The notes below the pieces were generated by a model. That model was not told the DNA's origin, made no database searches, and worked only from the letters and a program-made list of their open reading frames with translations. A stretch of DNA of 34,882 nucleotides from the NCBI GenBank assembly GCA_937928755.1, contig CALEZI010000160.1, positions 1 through 34,882 on the forward strand. The letters run 5' to 3'. Within the stretch, counting starts at the first letter, position 1; every line of letters begins with the position of its first letter. This DNA comes from an uncultured Rhodanobacteraceae bacterium. Its GTDB lineage: Bacteria > Pseudomonadota > Gammaproteobacteria > Xanthomonadales > SZUA-5. Positions 16,287-23,998 of the stretch are shown piece after piece. The position numbers were made by a program, and so were the translations under genes.

Positions 16287-16453
16287 TGAACAAGTTCTGC
16301 AATGTTTGCCCGGCGGCGCACCAGCATGACCCAAGAGCAACCACGGCGCGCACTTTGCACCAGAATGCGGTAACTTGACCCGGTGCACAGCCTTGCCGCG
16401 GCCAGCGAGGCAGACTAAGGGACCGAGACTTGCCGATGGAGTAGCCACCCGAT

Positions 16454-16810
16454 ATGGGCCACGTGATCCTCGATCGCCGTCAGGAGCCGCGTTTTGAACT
16501 GCCCGGCCGATTCCGTTGCATCTCGCCTGCGGGCCTCAATGGCCGGGTGATCGACCTGTCGCTGAATGGCGCGCTGCTCGAATGCGAGGCGACACCGGTG
16601 TGCAGGAACGGCGACCTGATCGAAGCGCTGCTTGAACTGGACGAGACCCGCCCCTTCGCCGTGAAGGCGCGCGTGGCGCACGTGCACGAGTTGCGCATCG
16701 GCATCGAATTCCACGAAATCGAGACGCCCGCCTTCGAGCAGCTCTCAGACTTGGTGCTGTCGCTGAAGCGCGCGCCGGCATTGGCGCGGCTGTCCGAAGA
16801 ATCGGACTGA
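16454..16810 (+). CDS. Stand-alone PilZ domain protein
   Basis: This is a 118-aa cytoplasmic protein made of one PilZ domain. Both cyclic di-GMP contacts are present: RQEPR at 9-13 (RxxxR) and DLSLNG at 34-39 (D/NxSxxG). A V-x-H-V segment and an IGIEFHEIE strand follow. Binding of c-di-GMP is expected from these residues. The output partner cannot be read from the sequence, since no flagellar, pilus or cellulose gene is adjacent. It is transcribed alone, divergently from rplU. An EAL phosphodiesterase elsewhere in the window (25.9 kb) shares the signalling molecule. Confidence 0.88.
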   Translation: MGHVILDRRQEPRFELPGRFRCISPAGLNGRVIDLSLNGALLECEATPVCRNGDLIEALLELDETRPFAVKARVAHVHELRIGIEFHEIETPAFEQLSDLVLSLKRAPALARLSEESD

Positions 16811-16951
16811 AGCGCGGCCAGCAGGCCTCGGCTTGGCGTTGCAGTTCGCGCGCACCGCGCCCGAATCCCTGTCACGCTTCGGTGCGCGCTGGCGGGTTGA
16901 GCCCGCTCTCACAGAACACCCTCTAAACGTTTGATTGTAGAGCATTTATTT

Positions 16952-17031
16952 GTAGGTCACGTTGCCTGCGCAGCGGGCTACGTGACAATGGACAGCGTCA
17001 CGTAGCCTGCTGCGCAGGCAACGTGACCTAC
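16952..17031. repeat. 35-bp near-perfect hairpin (GTAGGTCACGTTGCCTGCGC)
   Basis: Arms 16952-16986 and 16997-17031 are complementary over 35 bp with one mismatch and a 10-nt loop. It lies in the 562-bp gap between the PilZ gene and deaD (16811-17372), which carries several repeats but no gene I can support. It lacks a T-run. Confidence 0.85.
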
Positions 17032-17046
17032 TTCCGCGTGTTATTT

Positions 17047-17088
17047 GCGCGAATAAGCGCACCGACAGGGGCGACCGTGACTCTCACC
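17047..17088 (-). repeat. Solo 42-bp relative of the 131-bp tandem unit
   Basis: Read on the minus strand this begins GGTGAGAGTCACGGTCGCCC and ends GGTGCGCTTATTCGCGC. It matches the first 42 bp of the units at 28.4-29.0 kb with about four differences and no gaps. The rest of the unit is absent. Confidence 0.8.
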
Positions 17089-17118
17089 AAAAATAACGCA
17101 AGTATCTGAAACAAAACC

Positions 17119-17207
17119 TTTTTCCGCAAAGAACGCAAAGGAAAGCAAAGCCAGCAGAACATCAACACCCTGGTTCCTGGCTCTCTTTGCGTCCTTTGCG
17201 GACAAAA
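17119..17207. repeat. GCAAAGGACGCAAAG element, copy 3
   Basis: The left end TTTTTCCGCAAAGAACGCAA (from 17120) is inverse to the right end CTTTGCGTCCTTTGCGGACA (17184-17203), followed by AAAG. The CCGCAAAG/CTTTGCGG termini match copy 5 at 30557-30712 rather than copies 1, 2 and 4, suggesting two subfamilies. Confidence 0.7.
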
Positions 17208-17274
17208 GAAAAAGACTCCGTGGTCGCTGACCGCTTGCTGCGCGACGGTGCGCACCGAAGCCGTGCATCTGAAA

Positions 17275-17305
17275 CTCCCACCGTTCGATCGCAAGCCGGT
17301 GGGAG
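17275..17305 (-). terminator. Possible terminator of deaD
   Basis: On the minus strand CTCCCACCG (17297-17305) pairs with CGGTGGGAG (17275-17283) across a 13-nt loop and is followed by TTTC. The stem is strong but the U tract is short, and the GTGGGAG motif also resembles the REP-like hairpins at 28.4 kb. Terminator function is therefore tentative. Confidence 0.35.
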
Positions 17306-17372
17306 CGTGTTCACCCCGCGAGCTGCCGCTTCAGACCGGTGCCGGCGAAAAGCATGCTGCAGGCGCAAGGCA

Positions 17373-19307
17373 TCAGGTCTTCTTGCGCCGCGGAGGACCG
17401 TCGCCGGAGGCGCGCGGAGCGCGCACGGGCGCGGCGGCATCGCCTTCGCCGGCGATTCGACTGATCTGCAGCGGGCGGCCAACGACCCAGACCTTCTTCA
17501 GGTGCTGAAACACTTCCTTGGGCATGCCTTCTGGCAGTTCGATCGTGCTGTAGTCGTCCTCGATTTCGATGCGACCGATGTAGCGACTCTCGAGGCCCGC
17601 CTCGTTGGCGACCGCACCGACCAGGTTGCCGGGTTTCATGCCGTGCCGGTTACCCACTTCGACGCGGTACTTTTCGAGCCGGGCGGGTGGCTCATCGCTC
17701 TCGCTGCGCGGCGCGCGTTCGCGCACCGGCCGCGATGGCCGGGTGTCGCCCGTGGTGTCCGACGACCGTGGTCGACGCTCGGCCTCGAACGGACGCGGCC
17801 GTTCGCTGCGCGGGGCCTCAGAGGACGGTCGCACAACGCGCTCTGGACGGTCCGACGCGAACGGCGTGCGCGCGGCGCGATCCGCGCGTTCGGCGCCTTC
17901 CCGCCGCGGCTTGTCGCTGCGCGGTCGCTCCGGGCGCTCGCTGCGCGGCATCGGCGCTTCGCCAGCCGGCGAGGTATCGCCCGACGGACCCAACAGCAGC
18001 GGCGTCTTGCCCTGCAGCAGGCGCGCCAGCGCCGCCGCGATGTCGAGCTCCGGCACTTCGTTCTGCCGCGAGAAATCGGCGATCAGGCGGCGGAACTGAT
18101 CGAGATCGCCGACCTCCAGCCCGTCGCTGATGCGCTTGTAGAAACGCGCCACGCGACGGTCGTTGACCGCCTGCACCGAGGGCAGCAGCATCGGCTCGAT
18201 TGGCTGGCGCGTGGCACGTTCGATGGCCTGCAGCAGGTGACGCTCGCGCGGCGTGACGAACAGGATCGCATCGCCGCTGCGACCGGCACGACCGGTGCGT
18301 CCGATGCGGTGCACATAGGCTTCGCTGTCGTAGGGAATGTCGTAGTTGAGGACATGACTGATGCGCTCGACGTCGAGGCCGCGCGCGGCGACATCGGTCG
18401 CGACCAGGATATCGAGCTGACCTTCCTTGAGCCGGGCGATGGTTTTCTCACGCTGCGCCTGGATCAGGTCGCCATTGATCGCCGCGGCGGCGAATCCGCG
18501 CGCCTGCAGCCGTTCGGCGAGTTCCTCGGTACCCAGCTTGGTGCGCGCGAACACGATCATCGCCTCGAACGGCTCCGCTTCGAGGATGCGCGTCAACGCG
18601 TCGAGCTTGTTGACGCCGCTGACCATCCAGTAGCGCTGGCGCACCGCAGCGACCGTGGTGGTGCTCGAACGGATGGTGACCTCGGCCGGATCCTTCAGAT
18701 GGGTCTGCGCGATGCGCCGGATCGGTGCCGGCATGGTCGCCGAGAACAACGCCACCTGACGTGTCGGCGGGGTCTTCTGCAGGATCGCGTCGACGTCGTC
18801 GATGAAGCCCATGCGCAGCATCTCGTCGGCCTCGTCGAGCACCACCACCTTCAATTGCGACAAATCGAGTGTTCCGCGCGCCAGATGATCCTTGATGCGG
18901 CCGGGCGTACCGACCACCACATGGGTGCCGCGCTGCAATCCGTGCAACTGCGGCCCGTAACCTTGGCCACCGTAGATCGGCAGCACGTGGAAATTCGGCA
19001 ACTGCTGCGCATAGCGCTGAAACGCCTCGGCGACCTGGATCGCCAGTTCGCGCGTCGGCGCCAGCACCAGTGCCTGCGGGCGCGCCAGCTTGAGATCGAT
19101 CTGCGCAAGGATCGGCAGCGCGAATGCGGCGGTCTTGCCGGTACCGGTCTGTGCCTGACCGAGCACGTCGCGGCCGGCCAGCAACGGCGGAATGGTCGCC
19201 GCCTGGATCGGCGACGGCGACTCGTAACCGACGCTCAGCAGCGTCTGCAGCAGGGCATCCGGCAGACCCAGCTCGGCAAAGGTCAGGGAGGTGGCTTCTT
19301 CACTCAT
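17373..19307 (-). CDS. deaD: DEAD-box RNA helicase, DeaD/CsdA type
   Basis: This is a 644-aa ATP-dependent RNA helicase, in E. coli tied to cold-shock ribosome assembly and mRNA decay. Motifs appear in order: the Q motif region (SPIQAATIP, 32-40), Walker A AQTGTGKT (52-59), PTRELA, DEAD (158-161), SAT (189-191), VATDVAARGLDVE and HRIGRTGRAG. A charged, low-complexity linker rich in Arg, Ser, Glu and Pro follows. Then comes a DbpA-type RNA-binding domain starting near YRVEVGNRHGMKPGNLVGAV, and a basic tail ending PPRRKKT. The ATG at 19307 gives MSEEATSLTFAELGL; the frame runs upstream to 19484 without family similarity. The 283-bp gap behind its start (19308-19590) shows a TACAAT that could be a -10, but no gene. 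Confidence 0.95.
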   Translation of the reverse strand: MSEEATSLTFAELGLPDALLQTLLSVGYESPSPIQAATIPPLLAGRDVLGQAQTGTGKTAAFALPILAQIDLKLARPQALVLAPTRELAIQVAEAFQRYAQQLPNFHVLPIYGGQGYGPQLHGLQRGTHVVVGTPGRIKDHLARGTLDLSQLKVVVLDEADEMLRMGFIDDVDAILQKTPPTRQVALFSATMPAPIRRIAQTHLKDPAEVTIRSSTTTVAAVRQRYWMVSGVNKLDALTRILEAEPFEAMIVFARTKLGTEELAERLQARGFAAAAINGDLIQAQREKTIARLKEGQLDILVATDVAARGLDVERISHVLNYDIPYDSEAYVHRIGRTGRAGRSGDAILFVTPRERHLLQAIERATRQPIEPMLLPSVQAVNDRRVARFYKRISDGLEVGDLDQFRRLIADFSRQNEVPELDIAAALARLLQGKTPLLLGPSGDTSPAGEAPMPRSERPERPRSDKPRREGAERADRAARTPFASDRPERVVRPSSEAPRSERPRPFEAERRPRSSDTTGDTRPSRPVRERAPRSESDEPPARLEKYRVEVGNRHGMKPGNLVGAVANEAGLESRYIGRIEIEDDYSTIELPEGMPKEVFQHLKKVWVVGRPLQISRIAGEGDAAAPVRAPRASGDGPPRRKKT

Positions 19308-19590
19308 GGTGCGTCCTTGCGTACTTGCGGTCCACACAGCGCGAACCCGACGCGGATTGTAGCGCGGGGGAGCTGAAGGGGCCTGGAGCACCGAGCAATC
19401 GGTTGCGAGAGCTGCGAACAAGGCGCAAGTCGTCCGGTGTCCGACACGAACAACTGCACGTCCGACGCAGGCCAGACCCCTCACCAGACTATCTCAACGC
19501 ATTGATCAACGTAGATATTGCCGAATCAAACTCCAATCGGCGCAAGGCAATCGACGTGCGCACGCGCATCGTCAGTGGCTTACCCGACTG

Positions 19591-20850
19591 TCACCCGCGC
19601 GGTTTGCGCGCCTGGCGCTGCGCTGCGACCTGCAGGCGCTGCAGATCGAGCCAGTCCGGTCCGGCCAGTTGCAGCTGGCGATCGAGGATGCGCGGCAGCA
19701 GACCCGCCGGAACGCCGCTGTTGGAGTTCCACAGAACGGCAACACCGAAACCGTACTCCGGCAACAAGCCAACCATTGCCCGGTAACCCTGCACGGCGCC
19801 GGCATGGAACACCATGCGCGCGCCGGCGTAATCGAACACGCGCCAGCCCAGGGCGTAACCGGCGCTCCGCACACGTTCGCGTCGCCAGCGTGGGCCCAGC
19901 AGCTCGCCGGGCGTATCGATGCGGGTCGTCTGCACCAGTTGCAGTACCGGCAACGGCAAAACCTCCGGGCGCTCGCCGAGCTGGGCGCGCATCCAGATCG
20001 CCACGTCGCGGATGCTGGCATTGACGCCGGCAGCGGCGGGCAACTGGTAGTAGGTGGGCTTGGGCTCGACCGGCACCCAACCGCCGCGCGCGTAGACGTG
20101 CGGCCGCGCCCAGTTGTTCCCCCCGATCAGCGCATCGCGACCTACCGTGGTGTCGCCCATGCCGAGCGGCAGCAGTAGCCGACGACTGAGCTCAACCGAA
20201 AAGAAACTGCCGACAGCGCCAAAAGCCGCATCGGCGGCAACATTGAACAGAACGTTCTGGTAGGCATAGCAGCCGCCCACTGCGCAGGCCGGGCGCACGC
20301 TCGGCAACGACTGGATCAGATCGACCAACGGCGCGTTGGCTTCCAGCTTCATGTCGAAGGTGTGGTGCGGCAGCCCGGTCTGATGACTGAGCAGGCGCTC
20401 CAACGTCAATTCCATCGGCGCTTCCGGGTCGGCCAGCTGCAATCCGGGCACCAGATCGACGACGCTCTGCTGCAAAGACAGAAATCCGGCATCAGCGAGC
20501 AGTCCGCACAGGGTACCGGCAAAGCCCTTCGAGACCGAGGCCAGCCGAAACACGGTGTGATTGTTCACCGGCTGACCCGAACCGGTATAGGTTTCGCCAA
20601 CCGAGAACAGTTGATCCGCCTGTCCGGCGCGCACCATCGCAACGCTCAGGGCGGGCGTCGCTCCGCTGGCGGCCACCGCATCCACCCAGGCCTGGATCTC
20701 GGCCGGGAGTGTGTCGACCGCCATCACCTGCGACACCGGGGCCACCGAACCCACGCTCGCCGCAGGCAGGGGCAACGATGCCCACAGGGCCAGCACGGCG
20801 ATACCGATCCGGGTCAGTCCGTGCAGGTGGCTCGCGGTTTCCTGGAGCAT
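19591..20850 (-). CDS. Serine hydrolase, beta-lactamase class C / penicillin-binding protein-like
   Basis: This is a 419-aa product with a likely N-terminal signal peptide (about 1-31). The beta-lactamase fold motifs are SVSK at 105-108 (nucleophile Ser105, Lys108), YQN at 197-199 and HAG at 349-351 in place of the KTG box. This set is shared by many AmpC-like hydrolases, esterases and D-amino-acid peptidases, so beta-lactam hydrolysis cannot be assumed. ATG at 20850 is preceded by a G-rich site; a longer frame reaches 20985 but runs into lemA. It is divergent from lemA with 73 bp between the start codons, which must hold both promoters. Confidence 0.88.
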   Translation of the reverse strand: MLQETASHLHGLTRIGIAVLALWASLPLPAASVGSVAPVSQVMAVDTLPAEIQAWVDAVAASGATPALSVAMVRAGQADQLFSVGETYTGSGQPVNNHTVFRLASVSKGFAGTLCGLLADAGFLSLQQSVVDLVPGLQLADPEAPMELTLERLLSHQTGLPHHTFDMKLEANAPLVDLIQSLPSVRPACAVGGCYAYQNVLFNVAADAAFGAVGSFFSVELSRRLLLPLGMGDTTVGRDALIGGNNWARPHVYARGGWVPVEPKPTYYQLPAAAGVNASIRDVAIWMRAQLGERPEVLPLPVLQLVQTTRIDTPGELLGPRWRRERVRSAGYALGWRVFDYAGARMVFHAGAVQGYRAMVGLLPEYGFGVAVLWNSNSGVPAGLLPRILDRQLQLAGPDWLDLQRLQVAAQRQARKPRG

Positions 20851-20923
20851 TCGCCCCCCGTGGTATTCTTTGATCGAGGCGCTGAATCGTAGCGCGTTTC
20901 CCGACGCCCGAGTGGAGTTTGCG

Positions 20924-21514
20924 ATGCTCTCGACCGTGATCCTGCTGGTGATCCTGGTTGTCGTTGCACTGTTTTTCGTCAGCATCTACAACAGTCTGGT
21001 GACCGCACGAAATGGCTACAAGAATGCGTTCAGTCAGATTGACGTGCAATTGACCCGCCGCCACGACCTGATTCCGAATCTGGTCGAGATTGCCAAGGGT
21101 TACATCAAGCACGAGCGCGAAACCCTGGAAGCCGTGATTCAGGCACGCAATTCCGCCGTCAACGGACTGCGTGCAGCCAGCGCCAATCCCGGCAATGCGG
21201 CTGCGGTGCAACAACTTGCGACCGCGGAAAACCAGTTGACCGGAGCGCTAGGGCGTCTGTTCGCACTGTCCGAGGCGTATCCGGATCTGAAGGCGAACAC
21301 CACCATGATGCAATTGTCGGAGGAGCTGACCAGCACCGAAAACAAGGTGGCGTTTGCGCGCCAGGCTTATAACGACGGTGTGCTCGGCTACAACAATCGC
21401 CGCGAGGTGTTTCCCAACAATCTGGTTGCCGGGATGTTTGCCTTTGGCCCGGCGCCGTTCCTCGAACTCGACGATCCGGCCAAGCGTGAAGTCCCGAAAG
21501 TGAGTTTTACCTGA
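20924..21514 (+). CDS. lemA: LemA family protein
   Basis: This is a 196-aa protein with one N-terminal membrane helix (residues 2-22), followed by the long helical LemA domain. Conserved segments are YNSLVTARNGYKNAFSQIDV, QLTRRHDLIPNLVEIAKGY, AYPDLKAN and ARQAYND, with a C-terminal PNNLVAG. The ATG at 20924 is preceded by GGAG six bases upstream. LemA proteins have no settled biochemical role, but they are often encoded beside an M48 peptidase, as here (43 bp spacing). A shared function in envelope proteolysis is a reasonable inference. Confidence 0.93.
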   Translation: MLSTVILLVILVVVALFFVSIYNSLVTARNGYKNAFSQIDVQLTRRHDLIPNLVEIAKGYIKHERETLEAVIQARNSAVNGLRAASANPGNAAAVQQLATAENQLTGALGRLFALSEAYPDLKANTTMMQLSEELTSTENKVAFARQAYNDGVLGYNNRREVFPNNLVAGMFAFGPAPFLELDDPAKREVPKVSFT

Positions 21515-21557
21515 ATCGGGCCTGTCAGCCGGTTGCGGCCGCAGTTGCTCATCGGAC

Positions 21558-23495
21558 ATGAACTTCTTTCAGCACCAGGCGGCCGCACGCAGCAATAGTC
21601 GGCGCGTGCTGTGGCTGTTCGTGCTGGCGGTACTGGTGATCGTCGCCGCGATCAACGTCGTCGTGCTGCTGGTGTTCGGAGTGCTCGCGGTGGATGCATC
21701 GCAACCGGCCGAACCGGGCACAGTGACCGGGATGATGCTCGGCGGTTCGCTGGTCACGCTCGCGGTGATCGGATGCGGAAGCTTGTACCGCACGTTGAGC
21801 TTGCGTTCGGGCGGCGGCGTGGTGGCACGCGCCATGGGCGGCACCCTGGTTCCCGAGGATCCGCGCGATTTCCACTTGAAGCGGTTGCGCAATGTCGTCG
21901 AAGAGATGTCGATCGCTTCGGGAGTACCGGTCCCCGAGATCTACGTCCTCGACCGAGAATCGGGCATCAACGCGTTCGCGGCCGGTTACACCGCCAGCGA
22001 TGCGGCCATTGCGGTGACCCGCGGCGCGCTCGACCGCCTCAGTCGCGATGAATTGCAGGGCGTCATCGCCCACGAGTTCAGCCATATCCTGAATGGCGAC
22101 ATGCGCCTGAACCTGCGTCTGGTCGGGCTGATCTTTGGCCTGTTGGTACTCGGCGTCACCGGTCAGCGGGTGCTGACGCACATGCGTTATGGCGGTTCGC
22201 GCAAGGAAGCTAACGCGATCATGCTGATCGCGCTGGCGGTGATGATCTTCGGTTATCTCGGCGTTTTCCTGGGACGCATGATCAAGGCCTATGTCTCGCG
22301 CCAGCGCGAGTTCCTGGCCGACGCGTCGGCAATACAGTTCACCAGGGTTTCGCATGGGCTTGCCGGGGCCCTGATGAAGATCGGCGCCTTCCAGTCCGGG
22401 TCAAGGATGACCGAGGGCGATGGCGAAGAAGTCGCGCACATGCTGTTCGGCGATGGCGTCGGCTACGGCCGGCTCACCGCCACGCATCCGCCGCTGGTGG
22501 AGCGCATCAAGCGCATCGATCCGCGTTTCGATCCTCAGCTCCTGGCACAACTGGCCGGCACCGAGCGGACCTTCGAGGGTATCGACGAGGATGCCGATCC
22601 GCCCGCGGCGAGCGCACTGCTGGCCGGTTTCAGCGCAGCGCCGCTTGCCGTCACGCCAGCGCGCGCGCGCCTGGGCGTGCAAGTCAGCGCACCGCCGCCG
22701 CAGCAATTGATCGGCGACATCGCCAATCCGGGCATCGAGCACGTCGCCTACGCGGCAGCCGTTCGCCAGTCGTTGCCGCCGGTGCTGAGCGCGGCGGCGC
22801 ACATGCGCGAGCGCGCGATCGACGTCGTCCTGGCGTTGCTGGTGTCGCGCGAGACAGACCCAGCCGGCCATCTGGCCGAGATCCGCCACCGACTCGGCTC
22901 AGTGCGGGCCAAAGGCACCGAAGATCTGCTGCTGCCCGCCCGCGGCCTGCACCCGGCGCAACGCGCACCGTTGGCGCAACTGGCGATGCCTGCGCTCAAA
23001 CGGCGACCTGCCGGCGAGCTGCAGCAAATCATCGACACCATCGAAACCTTGATCCACCGCGATGGCCACATCGATGTCTTCGAATATGTGCTCGCGCGAC
23101 TGTTGCGCCAGCAGTTGGACGAATCGCGGGCGCCCAGTCGCGCACGCGCCGAGCACAGCAAACTGTTCGGCCTGCGCCGCGAGGCGCTCGGACTGCTGGC
23201 CATCCTCGCGCATCACGGCCACGACACGGCCGAGGGCGCAAGACGCGCCTATCTGGCCGGCGCCGGCGTGCTGTTTCCGGGCGATGCCGATGCCTATGCC
23301 CCGCCGGCCGACTGGATGGCAACGCTGGATCAGGCGCTACCTGCGCTCGACACCCTGATGCCGGCCGGCAAGGAGACCCTGGTGTTGGCGCTGGCGACCA
23401 CGGTCGGCCACGACGGCCAGATCGCGATAGCCGAAGCCGAGTTGCTGCGCCTGACCTGCACCCTGCTGCACTGCCCGTTGCCGCCGATCCTGTAG
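21558..23495 (+). CDS. M48 family membrane metalloprotease with long C-terminal extension
   Basis: This is a 645-aa HtpX-like protease. Hydrophobic segments lie at about 17-46, 57-80, 185-202 and 220-240. The zinc motif HEFSH is at 172-176 and the third ligand is probably Glu251 in REFLADA. Beyond about residue 330 there is a 300-residue mostly helical extension. It includes two DGxI...E patterns (HRDGHIDVFEY near 502 and HDGQIAIAEAE near 618) that resemble TerB-like domains; this is a suggestion only. HtpX itself is about 290 aa, so the extension doubles the usual size. It is cotranscribed with lemA. A 74-bp tandem array starts 18 bp after the stop. Confidence 0.92.
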   Translation: MNFFQHQAAARSNSRRVLWLFVLAVLVIVAAINVVVLLVFGVLAVDASQPAEPGTVTGMMLGGSLVTLAVIGCGSLYRTLSLRSGGGVVARAMGGTLVPEDPRDFHLKRLRNVVEEMSIASGVPVPEIYVLDRESGINAFAAGYTASDAAIAVTRGALDRLSRDELQGVIAHEFSHILNGDMRLNLRLVGLIFGLLVLGVTGQRVLTHMRYGGSRKEANAIMLIALAVMIFGYLGVFLGRMIKAYVSRQREFLADASAIQFTRVSHGLAGALMKIGAFQSGSRMTEGDGEEVAHMLFGDGVGYGRLTATHPPLVERIKRIDPRFDPQLLAQLAGTERTFEGIDEDADPPAASALLAGFSAAPLAVTPARARLGVQVSAPPPQQLIGDIANPGIEHVAYAAAVRQSLPPVLSAAAHMRERAIDVVLALLVSRETDPAGHLAEIRHRLGSVRAKGTEDLLLPARGLHPAQRAPLAQLAMPALKRRPAGELQQIIDTIETLIHRDGHIDVFEYVLARLLRQQLDESRAPSRARAEHSKLFGLRREALGLLAILAHHGHDTAEGARRAYLAGAGVLFPGDADAYAPPADWMATLDQALPALDTLMPAGKETLVLALATTVGHDGQIAIAEAELLRLTCTLLHCPLPPIL

Positions 23496-23512
23496 AGCGG
23501 AACCCGCGCAAC

Positions 23513-23882
23513 GGATTCCGCCGAAGGCCATGCGCTGTTGTGGGTCCAGATGTCTGGACGCTTCTCGGAGATCGAGATCAGGAGCGGATTCCGCCGAAGG
23601 CCATGCGCTGTTGTGGGTCCAGACTTGTCTGGACGCTTCTCGGAGATCGAGTTCAGGAGCGGATTCCGCCGAAGGCCATGCGCTCTTGTGGGTCCAGACT
23701 TGTCTGGACGCTTCTCGGATTCGAGATTAGGTGCGGATTCCGCCGATGGCCATGCGCTTTTGTGGGTCCAGACTGGTCTGGACGCTTCTCGGATTCGAGA
23801 TCAGGAGCGGATTCCGCCGATGGCCATGCGCTCTTGTGGGTCCAGACTTGTCTGGACGCTTCTCGGATTCGAGATCAGGAGC
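23513..23882 (+). repeat. Tandem array, five units of about 74 bp, each with the GTCCAGAC palindrome
   Basis: Units begin at 23513, 23586, 23661, 23735 and 23809 with GGATTCCGCCGAAGGCCATG or GGATTCCGCCGATGGCCATG. They continue GCGCT.TTGTGGGTCCAGAC.TGTCTGGACGCTTCTCGGA. Spacings are 73, 75, 74 and 74 bp. Unit 1 has lost two bases in the palindrome, and unit 4 has GG for TT at its centre. The array lies between the convergent M48 and GMC genes. All plus-strand frames are unusually open here, but the repeat period is not fixed in frame, so coding is unlikely. Confidence 0.92.
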
Positions 23883-23968
23883 GTCCAGACAAGTCTGGAC
23901 GCACAAGGGCAAAAGACAATTCCGCTCCGCGAGTGGGGCCTCCAGACTTGCCTGGACCCACAAGGGCG
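23883..23968 (-). repeat. Inverted copies closing the 74-bp array
   Basis: Directly after unit 5 an inverted GTCCAGACAAGTCTGGAC (23883-23900) is followed by GCACAAGGGC, the reverse of the unit context. A more diverged inverted copy (TCCAGACTTGCCTGGA, 23941-23956, then CCCACAAGGGC) follows. The arrangement mirrors the inverted pair at 579-641. The whole gap 23496-23998 has no gene. Confidence 0.8.
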
Positions 23969-23998
23969 CGGCAGTGGCGCCTTGCGAAAGCGATGTCG

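Noticed and set aside
19591..20850. Antibiotic-resistance beta-lactamase (ampC)
   Set aside because: The SxxK and YxN motifs are shared by many hydrolases, and the KTG box is replaced by HAG. A resistance role is not supported.
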